Origin: Bacillota bacterium
Lineage (GTDB): Bacteria; Bacillota; Clostridia; Christensenellales; Aristaeellaceae
Reading direction: 5' to 3'
Assembly (NCBI GenBank): GCA_023413135.1
Contig: JAEZQK010000093.1
Span: forward strand, 1-12,314
DNA: 12,314 nucleotides
Shown: positions 5,649-12,314 of the stretch, one piece after another
How positions within the stretch are numbered: the stretch's first letter is position 1
Layout of the letters: each line of letters opens with the position of its first letter
Position numbers and translations under genes: made by a program
Notes under the pieces: generated by a model
The model's database searches: none
The model's input: only the letters and a program-made list of their open reading frames with translations
What the model was told of the DNA's origin: nothing

Positions 5649-7127
5649 TTACGCAAACGGATTCTCCGTCTTGTACAGCATACCCTTGGGGCGGTTGAAG
5701 TCGATATCCCCAACGCCCAGCAGCTTCAAGGCTTCAAACAGCACCTTGCCGGCCTTGCCGAAAGCCACGGCGCCGTGGTGGGGATACCGCTTTTCGATGA
5801 GCACGTGGCGGTAGAAGCGGGCCATCTCCGGTATGGCGAAGATGCCGATGCCGCCAAAGCTGCGGGTTGCGACGGGCAAAACCTCGCCATGGGCAACGTA
5901 GGCGTGCAGGGAGGTATCCGCCGCGCTTTGCAGGCGGAAGAAGGTGATATCGCCGGGCTTTAAATCGCCTTCCAGCGTGCCCCTGGTGATATCCGGCTCG
6001 CCATCCGGCTCCAGGGCGCGCTTCATGATGAGCTGATACTTCATCTCGCCGCCGTTTAAGTGGCACAGGGGCGTATTGCCGCAGTGGAAGCCCATGAAGG
6101 TGTCGCACAGCTTGTAATCAAACTTGCCCTTGATCTCACTGTCATACAGGTCCTGGGGCACGGTGTTGTTGATGTCCAGGAGCGTCGGCGGAACTTCCGT
6201 GGCGCAGGCGATCAGGTATTCCGACAGCGCGCCGTAGATATCCACCTCGCAGGAAATGGGCATCAAACGGCTGGCAAAGCGGCTGTTGACATAGCAGGGC
6301 ACAAAGCCCATCTGCGTTTGGAAGGCGGGCCAGCATTTGTTGGCCATGACCACGTATTTGGCGGCGCCCTTGTTCTTTTCCACCCAGTCCAAAAGCGTCA
6401 GCTCATACTGGGCCAGTCTGGGGAGAACGCCCGGCATTTTGTTGCCGGCGCCAAGCTCCCTGGCCATGTCCGCCACAACTTCCGGGATGCGCTTGTCGTC
6501 GATATGCGCGTGATAGGAGGCGTACAGGTCCAGCTCGCTGTTTTCCTGCACATTGACGCCCATGTCAAACAGCGCCTTGATGGGGGCATTGCAGGCCAGA
6601 AAATCGTAGGGGCGCGGGCCAAAGGTAATGATCTTGAGATCGCGGAGCCCCAGCAGGATCCTGGCGATGGGTACAAATTCCGCTGCCTTGGCGGCGATTT
6701 CTTTTGCTGTGCCCACGGGGTATTCGGGAATGTACGCCTTTACACCCCTAAGGCCCAGGTTATAGCTGGCGTTGAGCATGCCGCAATAGGCGTCGCCCCG
6801 TTCGGAAGCCAGAATATCGACGCTTTCCTCGGCGGCGGCGGCGAACATGACGGGGCCATCAAACTTTTGCGCCAGCAGCGTTTCCGGCCCCTCCGGCCCG
6901 AAATTGCCCAGGTATACCAAGAGGGCGTTGCAACCGGTATCCTTGAGCTCGGTGAGAGCTGCCAGTACGTCCGGTTCATTTTCGATGATGGTGGAAATCT
7001 CAGTGATCCCGCCGCCTGCCTTTTTGACAGCCTCCACCAAAGCGCCGCGGCGGCGCCTGGACAGGTCGATAGGAAAGCAATCGCGGCTGACAGCCACCAC
7101 GCCAAGCTTTACTTGGGGAATGTTCAT
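5649..7127 (-). CDS. L-fucose/L-arabinose isomerase family protein, divergent second isomerase
   Basis: A 492-residue cytosolic protein of the aldose-ketose isomerase superfamily that includes FucI and AraA. Visible landmarks are an N-terminal Rossmann-like part (VKLGVVAVSRDCFP; ALLVYLGNFGPEGPE, 68-82), PISCEVDIYGALSEYL (290-305), PTLLDINN (314-321), FMGFHCGNTP (344-353) and GTLEGDLKPGDITFFRLQ (383-400). E294, D318 and H348 are candidate metal ligands by analogy with FucI. It is clearly different from the FucI encoded upstream in the same operon. The start has AGGAGGG six bases before the ATG. Substrate is unknown; it could isomerise another pentose or 6-deoxyhexose, or the pathway epimer. 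It is last in the operon, 52 bases after a short ORF. Confidence 0.8.
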   Translation of the reverse strand: MNIPQVKLGVVAVSRDCFPIDLSRRRRGALVEAVKKAGGGITEISTIIENEPDVLAALTELKDTGCNALLVYLGNFGPEGPETLLAQKFDGPVMFAAAAEESVDILASERGDAYCGMLNASYNLGLRGVKAYIPEYPVGTAKEIAAKAAEFVPIARILLGLRDLKIITFGPRPYDFLACNAPIKALFDMGVNVQENSELDLYASYHAHIDDKRIPEVVADMARELGAGNKMPGVLPRLAQYELTLLDWVEKNKGAAKYVVMANKCWPAFQTQMGFVPCYVNSRFASRLMPISCEVDIYGALSEYLIACATEVPPTLLDINNTVPQDLYDSEIKGKFDYKLCDTFMGFHCGNTPLCHLNGGEMKYQLIMKRALEPDGEPDITRGTLEGDLKPGDITFFRLQSAADTSLHAYVAHGEVLPVATRSFGGIGIFAIPEMARFYRHVLIEKRYPHHGAVAFGKAGKVLFEALKLLGVGDIDFNRPKGMLYKTENPFA

Positions 7128-7157
7128 GAAAATCCCTCCTGCTTTTGTTTATCGTTT

Positions 7158-7174
7158 ACGCTGGTTAGCAGCGT
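7158..7174 (-). other. Intercistronic hairpin before the second isomerase
   Basis: ACGCTG and CAGCGT form a 6-bp stem with a five-base loop, 18 bases ahead of the Shine-Dalgarno sequence on the minus strand. No T-run follows, so it is not a terminator. It could set the 5' boundary of a processed message for the last gene; this is inference. Confidence 0.3.
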
Positions 7175-7181
7175 TCCGTGT

Positions 7182-7229
7182 TCAAAGGCCTTGAAGTGAT
7201 TCCAGCGTTACGCCGGAAACTTTGTTCAT
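7182..7229 (-). pseudogene. 15-codon ORF coupled to the kinase stop, possible gene relic or leader peptide
   Basis: On the minus strand the kinase stop overlaps a new ATG as ATGA, and AAAGGAG precedes that ATG at good spacing. The ORF encodes MNKVSGVTLESLQGL and then stops. In the next frame an open stretch (after a TAA near 7212) reads RWNHFKAFEHGTLLTSVNDKQKQEGFS and ends in a TGA that overlaps the ATG of the isomerase. The whole kinase-isomerase gap is therefore bracketed by ATGA overlaps, as if a short gene between them had suffered a frameshift or internal deletion. It may instead be a real small peptide. I do not recognise the sequence. Confidence 0.35.
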
Positions 7230-8926
7230 TTGCCTGCTCCTTTATCATTACCTGTGATTCGGCCTTTTGCGGCTTCCCGGCGGATAAGACCTAGCCGCTT
7301 CAATAAGGGATTGTGAAGGCCGAAGGTATCATGCAGCGCTTTGTATTCCGGGTAGAGCCTGTCATAGATGCTGCTATTCTCGAAAATGGGGCGGTATTCC
7401 TGCTGAACAGGGCTGGACATATGGAGGATGGCTTGCTCCAAGTCTCCATAGCCTCCCGCTTGCTTACCCGCCGCGGCTGCCGCATAAATCGCGCTGCCCA
7501 GTGCCGAGCCCTGCTCCGTGGCAAGGACCATAACCTTCATCTTCAGCACATCGGCAAAAATCTGCATCAAAAAGGGGTTTTTCTTACTGATACCGCCGGT
7601 GAAGCGGAATTCCTCCACGGGAAGGCCATGGGCAAAAAAGTGCTCCACAATAAGCCGTGTGGCATAGGCGGTGGCTTCCAGCAGCGCACGGTAGATTTCT
7701 TCCGGCGTGGTGTGCAGCGTCATGCCTATGAGAAGTCCGCTCAAGTCCGCGTCCATCAGAACGGATCGGTTCCCGTTCCACCAGTCCAGGGCAATGAGGC
7801 CGCTTTGCCCGGGTTTCAAACGCTGCGCTTTTTCGGTAAGCAGGCTATGAATGCCGATATTTCTTTCACGGGCTTCCCGGGCATAGGCGGGCGGGCAGCA
7901 AGCTTCTGCCACCCAGGCAAAATGGTCGCCCATGCAGTTGAGCCCGGCTTCCAGACCATAATAGCCCGGAACCAGCCCGCTGTCCACCGTGCCGCACAGG
8001 CCGGGGATAGGCTCCGATGAGGGGGAAAGCATCAAATATGCGGCGGAGGTGCCCAGGATGCCAAGCATTTTACCTGGACCCGTGATGCCCGATGATGGGA
8101 AGCAGGCGTGCCCATCCACCATGGGCGTGCTGACTGCCGTGCCTTGTAAAAGTCCCAACTGATGTGCCGTCTCCGCCGTAATTTCTCCGGCCTTTCCGGC
8201 TACGGGGGAAACGGGGCCGGCCATTTTCGTTTCCAGCACGCCGGAAAAAGCCGGGGATAGAGCTGTGAAGAAATCTTCCTTCGGGAATCCTGCGTGCAGA
8301 TCATAAAAGGCCTTGTAGGAAAGGCAGCAGGCGCCGCGGGACAGCCTGCCCGTCATCTGCCACACAATCCAGTCCGCCGCCTCTACCCACAGGTCCATGG
8401 CATCGTAGATGGTTGGCGCTTCCTCCAGCACCTGCATAAGCTTGGGAAAGGCGTTCTGCGCCGATACCTTCCCGCCGCAGCGGCGCAGGAAAGGCTCGTC
8501 CCTTTGCGCGGCGATGGAAGTGATCCTGTCCGCCTGGCTTTGGGCGGCGTGGTGCTTCCAAAGCTTTGGATAAGCATGGGGCTCCCGCTCATATTTCTGA
8601 AGGAAGCACAGGGGAGTGCCGTCTTTTTTTACCGGCAGCATGGTGCAGGAGGTAAAGTCGACGCCTATACCGATGATCTGCTGCGAGGTGATGCCGCTTA
8701 ACTTCATCAGTTCTTGCAGTATGAAATGCATCGCATCCAAATAATCCTGCGGGTGCTGCAGCGCCCAACCGGGAGGCAAAATCGTGCCGCAGGGGAGGGA
8801 GGTATCCATGATCCCGTGGGGATACACAAATTGGGCGGAGGCGATTTGCTCGCCGTCCGCCACAGCCGCGATGATCCCGCGGCAGGATAAGGTTCCATAG
8901 TCCAGGCCAATGGTGTACTTGTTCAT
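7226..8926 (-). CDS. araB: Ribulokinase-type FGGY carbohydrate kinase
   Basis: A 566-residue ATP-dependent sugar kinase, the same length as E. coli AraB. It has the N-terminal phosphate loop IGLDYGTLSCRG (6-17), GIGVDFTSC, the catalytic-aspartate region STPMVDGHACFPSSG, the nucleotide-domain motifs ILGTSAAYLM and RFTGGISKKNPFLMQIFADVL, and the block SGLIALDWWNGNRSVLMDADLSG...TTPEEIYRALLEATAYATR, which I associate with AraB rather than FucK or RhaB. The start is at 8926, two bases beyond the fucI stop, so translation is probably coupled; an in-frame start at 9010 would overlap fucI by 82 bases and add a basic tail unlike the family. Expected reaction is O5 phosphorylation of a 2-ketopentose such as ribulose. 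Exact substrate is inferred, so the gene symbol is a family-level assignment. Confidence 0.85.
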   Translation of the reverse strand: MNKYTIGLDYGTLSCRGIIAAVADGEQIASAQFVYPHGIMDTSLPCGTILPPGWALQHPQDYLDAMHFILQELMKLSGITSQQIIGIGVDFTSCTMLPVKKDGTPLCFLQKYEREPHAYPKLWKHHAAQSQADRITSIAAQRDEPFLRRCGGKVSAQNAFPKLMQVLEEAPTIYDAMDLWVEAADWIVWQMTGRLSRGACCLSYKAFYDLHAGFPKEDFFTALSPAFSGVLETKMAGPVSPVAGKAGEITAETAHQLGLLQGTAVSTPMVDGHACFPSSGITGPGKMLGILGTSAAYLMLSPSSEPIPGLCGTVDSGLVPGYYGLEAGLNCMGDHFAWVAEACCPPAYAREARERNIGIHSLLTEKAQRLKPGQSGLIALDWWNGNRSVLMDADLSGLLIGMTLHTTPEEIYRALLEATAYATRLIVEHFFAHGLPVEEFRFTGGISKKNPFLMQIFADVLKMKVMVLATEQGSALGSAIYAAAAAGKQAGGYGDLEQAILHMSSPVQQEYRPIFENSSIYDRLYPEYKALHDTFGLHNPLLKRLGLIRREAAKGRITGNDKGAGK

Positions 8927-8928
8927 AC

Positions 8929-10743
8929 TTATTTTCCGTATAACGGACCGAGGTTTTCGCAGGCGCGGTAGTCGGCGCTTTCCAGGTCGTGAGTGCCGAA
9001 TGCGTCCCACATGCTGGGCCGGTAGATGCTTTCCACCGCCACGTTATGCATGCAGACGGGGATGCGCAGCATGCTGCACAGGGTGATCAGATCCGCCCCG
9101 ATGTGTCCGTAGCTAAACGCGCCGTGGTTGGCGCCCCAGCGGCGCATCACTTCATACACGCTTACAAAGGCGCCTTCACCCGTTAGCCTGGGCACAAAGA
9201 ATGTGGTGGGCCAGGTGGGATCGGTGCGGCGGTTGATGGTTTCATATACATGGTCAGGCGTCTTGACAGTCCAGCCTTCCGCCAGCTGCAGCACGGGGCC
9301 CAAGCCATCCACCAGGTTCAAGCGGCACAGGGTGATGGGCATGCTGCCCTCGGACAGAAGCTGGGAGGAATACCCGCCGCCGCGGAAGTACCCAAGATCA
9401 GCATAGCAGAACTTGGTATTTGCCATGCAGTCTTCCGCTTCTTTGCCGGTGATCTCCCACCAGGGTTTCAAAGCGGGCTTCCCATCCTTTTGGCAGACGC
9501 CGCTGGCTTCCAAAGTAACGGAGCCGGAGTTGATCAGGTGGATGAAACCATTTGCGGCCAGCCCGTCGGGCTTCCAGCCGGTGACCCTCGTAATTGCCTC
9601 CGGGCTCCAGAAGGTGCGTACATCCGCAAAGCCCTGGGCGGTGCCGGTCAGAAGCTTGCCAAAGAGCATGGAAAGGCCGTTCAGATGGTCGTTTTCCGTG
9701 GCTACGATCATGGGCTCCCGGATGCCGTTCCAGTCAAAGGAGGTGTTGAGCAGTGCCTCCATAAAATCGCCGTTGGGGAAGTGGTCGGTCCACTGCCTTT
9801 GGCCCTGGAAGCCGCTTGCGAGGGCATTATGACCCATGGCCTCTTCGGCAAAGCCCAGCTTTTTCAGCTTCTCATTGCCCTGCATGAGGTCGCGCGCGAT
9901 CATGGTCATCAGGATGCACTGCTCCATGACCTCTAACTTTTTCTCCTGGCTGTGCTGGGATGCAGCGGGGTTCTTGTCCATGCCGATGCGCACGTATTCT
10001 AAGGCCCAGGCTTTGGCCAGTTCAAACTCCTCCGGGTCGTAGATCTTTTCTTCCCAGCGGCGCACAAATTCCGACATATCGATGGATTCCATGCGCATGC
10101 CCAAGTACTTTTCCAAAAATTCAGCGCTGACGATGGAGCCGGCGATGCCCATGGACATGCCGCCCATGCCAAGATAGCTCTTGCCCCGCATGGTGGCTAC
10201 GGCCAGCCCGGCCCTGGCAAAGCGCAAAAGCTTCTCTTTCACATCCTCCGGTATGGCGGTGTCGCCGGCTTCCAGCACATCCCGGCCATAGATGCCGAAG
10301 GCGGGCAATCCCTTTTGGTTGTGCCCCGCCAATGCGGAGGCAAGGTATACGGCGCCGGGCCGCTCCGTGCCATTGAAGCCATAGATGGCCTTTGGCATCA
10401 ACGGGTCCATATCGATGGTTTCCGCGCCGTAGCACCAGCAGGGGGTAACGCTGATGGTGAGGCCTACACCCTCGCGGGCAAACTTGTCGGCGCAATCAGC
10501 CGCTTCCGCCACACCGCCGATGGTAGTGTCGGAAAGGACGCATTCCACAGGCAAGCCGCAGGGATGGCGGAGCGAACTTACGAGCAGATTGGCTACGCCC
10601 CGGGCCAGCTCCATGGTTTGGTTCTCCAGGCTTTCCCTAACGCCGCCCCGGCGCCCGTCAATAATAGCCCGGATACCGATTTTGGGCAGCAGGCCCCGCA
10701 TGCTGTTGTGTGGCTTGTTCATCACAAAAGGCGGTTTTCCCAT
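8929..10743 (-). CDS. fucI: L-fucose isomerase (also acts on D-arabinose in characterised relatives)
   Basis: A 604-residue cytosolic, metal-dependent ketol isomerase aligning end to end by eye with E. coli FucI (591 residues). Shared blocks include LPKIGIRAIIDGRRGGVRESLE (19-40), ISVTPCWCYGAETIDMDP (97-114), YGFNGTERPGAVYLASALAGHNQKG (121-145), GFQGQRQWTDHFPNGD (311-326), FADVRTFWSPEAI (372-384) and RACENLGPLYGK at the end. E350, D374 and H540 correspond to the metal-binding Glu337, Asp361 and His528 of the E. coli enzyme. The ATG at 10743 has AAGGAGGG nine bases upstream. It heads a minus-strand operon with the kinase two bases downstream. Family enzymes convert L-fucose to L-fuculose and D-arabinose to D-ribulose. 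Confidence 0.95.
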   Translation of the reverse strand: MGKPPFVMNKPHNSMRGLLPKIGIRAIIDGRRGGVRESLENQTMELARGVANLLVSSLRHPCGLPVECVLSDTTIGGVAEAADCADKFAREGVGLTISVTPCWCYGAETIDMDPLMPKAIYGFNGTERPGAVYLASALAGHNQKGLPAFGIYGRDVLEAGDTAIPEDVKEKLLRFARAGLAVATMRGKSYLGMGGMSMGIAGSIVSAEFLEKYLGMRMESIDMSEFVRRWEEKIYDPEEFELAKAWALEYVRIGMDKNPAASQHSQEKKLEVMEQCILMTMIARDLMQGNEKLKKLGFAEEAMGHNALASGFQGQRQWTDHFPNGDFMEALLNTSFDWNGIREPMIVATENDHLNGLSMLFGKLLTGTAQGFADVRTFWSPEAITRVTGWKPDGLAANGFIHLINSGSVTLEASGVCQKDGKPALKPWWEITGKEAEDCMANTKFCYADLGYFRGGGYSSQLLSEGSMPITLCRLNLVDGLGPVLQLAEGWTVKTPDHVYETINRRTDPTWPTTFFVPRLTGEGAFVSVYEVMRRWGANHGAFSYGHIGADLITLCSMLRIPVCMHNVAVESIYRPSMWDAFGTHDLESADYRACENLGPLYGK

Positions 10744-10763
10744 ATATAAGCACCCTCCTTTAC

Positions 10764-10781
10764 GAACGATCCGAAACGTTC
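10764..10781. promoter_or_regulatory. CG-centred imperfect palindrome just upstream of the fucI ribosome binding site
   Basis: GAACG and CGTTC flank a centre with CG at the axis; 14 of 18 positions are symmetric. It has the look of a LacI/CcpA-class site but a sequence unlike the paired operators at 10799 and 10981. TATAAC at 10787-10792 (minus strand) next to it might be a second -10 element, without a good -35. The binder is unknown. Confidence 0.4.
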
Positions 10782-10798
10782 TGGCTGTTATATTTTGG

Positions 10799-10812
10799 TG
10801 ACATCGATGCCA
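10799..10812. promoter_or_regulatory. Operator O1 for the LacI-family regulator (fucI side)
   Basis: TGACATCGATGCCA is palindromic at 12 of 14 positions with CG on the axis, and it fits the general LacI/CcpA pattern TGNNANCGNTNNCA. It lies about 35 bases downstream of the predicted fucI start site. The surrounding 17 bases (10798-10814) recur with 15 matches at 10980-10996, which argues for a shared binding protein. A CcpA site is the alternative reading. Confidence 0.62.
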
Positions 10813-10853
10813 TACCTTTCACTTCACCATGCCAAAACGCCTTATATGCTTGT

Positions 10854-10882
10854 AGAATAGGCCAAATGGCGCGGATTGTCAA
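10854..10882 (-). promoter_or_regulatory. Sigma-A promoter of the fucI operon
   Basis: On the minus strand a perfect TTGACA (10882-10877) and TATTCT (10859-10854) are separated by 17 bases. Transcription should begin near 10847, giving a leader of about 100 bases that contains O1 and the second palindrome. It is back to back with the repressor promoter, with ten bases between the two -35 boxes. Confidence 0.72.
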
Positions 10883-10892
10883 TAGTTTTCCG

Positions 10893-10921
10893 TTGCAATC
10901 CTGAAACAATCGTGTTACTAT
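10893..10921 (+). promoter_or_regulatory. Promoter of the LacI-family gene
   Basis: TTGCAA (10893-10898) and TACTAT (10916-10921) are 17 bases apart, with TGT directly before the second hexamer as an extended -10. The predicted start near 10928 leaves a leader of about 115 bases carrying operator O2 and a hairpin. Confidence 0.55.
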
Positions 10922-10980
10922 CTGATTTAGGTTATGCGGCGGCTTATAAAGACAATGATCGGAATTGAATGGCCTGCATG

Positions 10981-10994
10981 TGACTTCGATACCA
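10981..10994. promoter_or_regulatory. Operator O2 for the LacI-family regulator (repressor side)
   Basis: TGACTTCGATACCA is a second copy of O1: the 17-base blocks 10980-10996 and 10798-10814 agree at 15 positions, in the same orientation. The four half-sites suggest a consensus near TGRYATCGA. O2 lies in the leader of the repressor gene and is centred about 182 bp from O1, bracketing both promoters. Confidence 0.62.
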
Positions 10995-10997
10995 TAG

Positions 10998-11019
10998 CCT
11001 TCGGATTGTTCTTCGAAGG
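10998..11019 (+). other. Small hairpin in the leader of the LacI-family gene
   Basis: CCTTCG (10998-11003) and CGAAGG (11014-11019) form a 6-bp stem with a ten-base loop. It ends 23 bases before the start codon, close to the purine-rich ribosome binding region. No function is assigned. Confidence 0.3.
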
Positions 11020-11042
11020 GAAAAGGGGAAGGCAGGGATAGT

Positions 11043-12059
11043 ATGGCAACCATCTATGAGATTGCCCAGGAAGTAGGCGTTTCCCCTTCTACAGTAGCCA
11101 GGGCTCTGAGGGGAACAGGGTACTGCAGCAAAGAAAAGTATGACAGGATCATGGAAGCGGCCCAAAGGCTTCAATACGTTCCCTCCCACGCGGCCAAGAC
11201 GCTGAAAAGCAAGCGCACCAACAAGGTGCTGTTTTGCATCCCCGATATATACAACCCCTTTTATTTCCGCATGATCAAGGGCGCCAGCGATGTGCTGGAC
11301 CAATACAATTATTTCCCCGTGCTCTGCCACACAAGGGGGCAGGAGGAAATTGAACTGAAGATGCTGCGCAACCTGCAGGAAGGGTACGGCGATGGCATGA
11401 TCTTCGTTTCCTTCGATTTCAACGAACGCAACATCGGAGCGATCAACGGCTGCGGCCTGCCGGTGGTATTGACCAACAACTATCAGTCGCCCAAGGGCAA
11501 CGACCAGTTTGACTGCGTATACATCGATACCCATGAGGGAATCCGCATGGCCTGTGCCCATTTCATTAAAAAGGGACATAAGCGCATTGGTTATATCGGT
11601 GGCAACACGGCGGTGCAGACGGGCCGGGAGCGCTTTTTAGGGTTTGTGAAGGCCATGGACGAGGGCGGCGTGCCCATCGACCAGCGGCTGCTCAAGGAGG
11701 GGAACTTCTCCAGGGAAAGCGGTGAAACGGCCATGGAGGAGATATTGCATTCCGGGGCATCGCCTACGGCGCTGGTGGTGGCCAACGATTTGATGGCCAT
11801 CGGGGCGCTGCGCATCTGCGAACGGGAGAAGGTACGCGTACCTTACGATATTGCATTGATGGGCATGGACGATTCGGAAATGGCCGTTTGCACCACGCCG
11901 CAGTTGTCCTCCGTGCAGATGCAGCAGGAGGAGATCGGACGCACCGCGGCAAGGCTTTTGATGGAGAGGATATTGAAAGGCCGGAAGGAAAAGCAGACGG
12001 TGCGGCTGCAGCCCGCGCTGTCTCTAAGAGCTTCCAGCGGGGGAGCGGATAATGTTTGA
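11043..12059 (+). CDS. LacI-family transcriptional regulator
   Basis: A 338-residue repressor with normal family length. Residues 2-22 form the helix-turn-helix (ATIYEIAQEVGVSPSTVARAL), followed by the hinge region (RLQYVPSHAAKTLKSKRTNKV, about 43-63) and a periplasmic-binding-protein-like sensor domain: VLFCIPDIYNPFYFRMIKG, GYIGGNTAVQTGRERFLGF, PTALVVANDLMAIGALRI, and VPYDIALMGMDDSEMAVCTTPQLSSVQM near the end. The recognition-helix segment is STVARALRG rather than the common VSRVLNG. It is divergent from fucI, and the twin operators in the shared region make control of the fucI operon and of itself likely. The inducer is unknown but probably the operon's sugar or its phosphate. AGGGAT precedes the ATG. 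Confidence 0.9.
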   Translation: MATIYEIAQEVGVSPSTVARALRGTGYCSKEKYDRIMEAAQRLQYVPSHAAKTLKSKRTNKVLFCIPDIYNPFYFRMIKGASDVLDQYNYFPVLCHTRGQEEIELKMLRNLQEGYGDGMIFVSFDFNERNIGAINGCGLPVVLTNNYQSPKGNDQFDCVYIDTHEGIRMACAHFIKKGHKRIGYIGGNTAVQTGRERFLGFVKAMDEGGVPIDQRLLKEGNFSRESGETAMEEILHSGASPTALVVANDLMAIGALRICEREKVRVPYDIALMGMDDSEMAVCTTPQLSSVQMQQEEIGRTAARLLMERILKGRKEKQTVRLQPALSLRASSGGADNV

Positions 12060-12075
12060 AAGCAGATGCTTGTAA
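12052..12075 (+). pseudogene. 7-codon ORF overlapping the repressor stop, possible truncated next gene
   Basis: An ATG four bases inside the end of the repressor gene is preceded by GGGGGAG at ideal distance, the pattern of a coupled downstream gene. The frame encodes only MFESRCL before a TAA. The DNA after it is more AT-rich and runs into hairpin repeats, so the remainder may have been lost or displaced. Chance occurrence is quite possible for so short a frame. Confidence 0.25.
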
Positions 12076-12144
12076 ACTCATACAGTTTAAAAATGTATCG
12101 ACGAATACTGGCATCATATAGAATACAAGCGAACTCCGCATACA

Positions 12145-12199
12145 GTCATCCTGAACGAAGTGAAGGATCTTAGCGCTTCATGCTTTTCCAAGATCCTTC
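12145..12199. repeat. Interspersed hairpin repeat (GTCATCCTGAACGAAGTG type)
   Basis: The sequence begins GTCATCCTGAACGAAGTG, then GAAGGATCTT (12162-12171) pairs perfectly with AAGATCCTTC (12190-12199) across an 18-base loop. From memory, close variants (TCATCCTGAGCGAAGCGAAGGATCT) are common in intergenic regions of many bacterial genomes, so this is probably a dispersed repeat. It could also act as the 3' end of the repressor transcript. No protein is encoded. Confidence 0.6.
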
Positions 12200-12278
12200 G
12201 TCGCTATAATCCGCCTTTCTGCGAAAGGCACCGACGAGGTATGAAACGCGATGACTTTCGCCCATGATGAGTAATCGC
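12198..12278. repeat. Further hairpin cluster adjoining the repeat
   Basis: TCGTCG (12198-12203) and CGACGA (12232-12237) enclose a perfect 7-bp hairpin, GCCTTTC-TGC-GAAAGGC (12213-12229). A second hairpin pairs GCGATGACT (12248-12256) with AGTAATCGC (12270-12278) with one mismatch. The stems follow each other without an ORF or T-run. They may belong to the same repeat unit as 12145-12199, or to a structured RNA. From 12279 to the window end I see nothing. Confidence 0.4.
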
Positions 12279-12314
12279 TATACTTACACTCGGAGGGTCT
12301 GCACACTACAGAAC

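Noticed and set aside
6060..7199. A 379-codon plus-strand ORF
   Set aside because: It is antisense to the isomerase, which has clear family motifs and a good start; the plus-strand product resembles no family and reflects GC-biased codon use of the real gene.
8927..9010. Longer kinase start overlapping fucI
   Set aside because: It adds an Arg/Pro-rich stretch unlike FGGY kinases; MNKYTIGLDYG at 8926 is the normal N terminus.
12060..12314. tRNA or CRISPR-like structure in the terminal hairpin cluster
   Set aside because: The stems do not form a cloverleaf with a T-loop or CCA end, and there are no regularly spaced direct repeats.

Overview
The window reads as chromosome of a moderately GC-rich member of the Bacillota, probably a gut-type clostridium. 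The reasons are AGGAGG-type ribosome binding sites, sigma-A-like promoters, compact operons, and a set of genes for uronic-acid and deoxy/pentose-sugar breakdown. The taxonomic guess is inference; no rRNA, tRNA or marker gene is present. No CRISPR array, transposase or phage structural gene was seen.

Layout. (1) 1-179: intergenic DNA with a 13-bp inverted repeat that pairs a perfect Shine-Dalgarno core with its complement, and two terminator-like hairpins. (2) 180-3184, minus strand: uxaC then uxuB, the first two steps of D-glucuronate (or galacturonate) catabolism to mannonate (or altronate), with a promoter and structured leader upstream. (3) 3356-5203, plus strand: a small Smr-domain protein, a DUF454/YbaN membrane protein, a strong terminator, then an NlpC/P60 plus peptidoglycan-binding protein with no signal peptide. 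(4) 5204-5648: a gene-free stretch between converging genes, holding a roughly 230-bp element with inverted ends and two terminator-type hairpins. (5) 5649-10743, minus strand: fucI, a ribulokinase-type FGGY kinase, a 15-codon ORF, and a second, divergent isomerase of the fucose/arabinose family. (6) 10744-11042: a divergent control region. (7) 11043-12059, plus strand: a LacI-family repressor. (8) 12060-12314: no gene, but a 7-codon ORF overlapping the repressor stop and a cluster of hairpin repeats.

How it fits together. The LacI-type regulator probably controls the divergent fucI-kinase-isomerase operon and itself. Two near-identical 17-bp copies of a CG-centred palindrome lie about 182 bp apart, one in each leader, bracketing both promoters. 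This is the arrangement expected for repression by looping. The kinase resembles AraB rather than fuculokinase, and no aldolase is present. The operon is therefore at least as consistent with D-arabinose to D-ribulose to D-ribulose-5-phosphate as with classical L-fucose breakdown. The uxaC-uxuB pair is a separate unit without its dehydratase, 2-keto-3-deoxygluconate kinase or transporter in this window.
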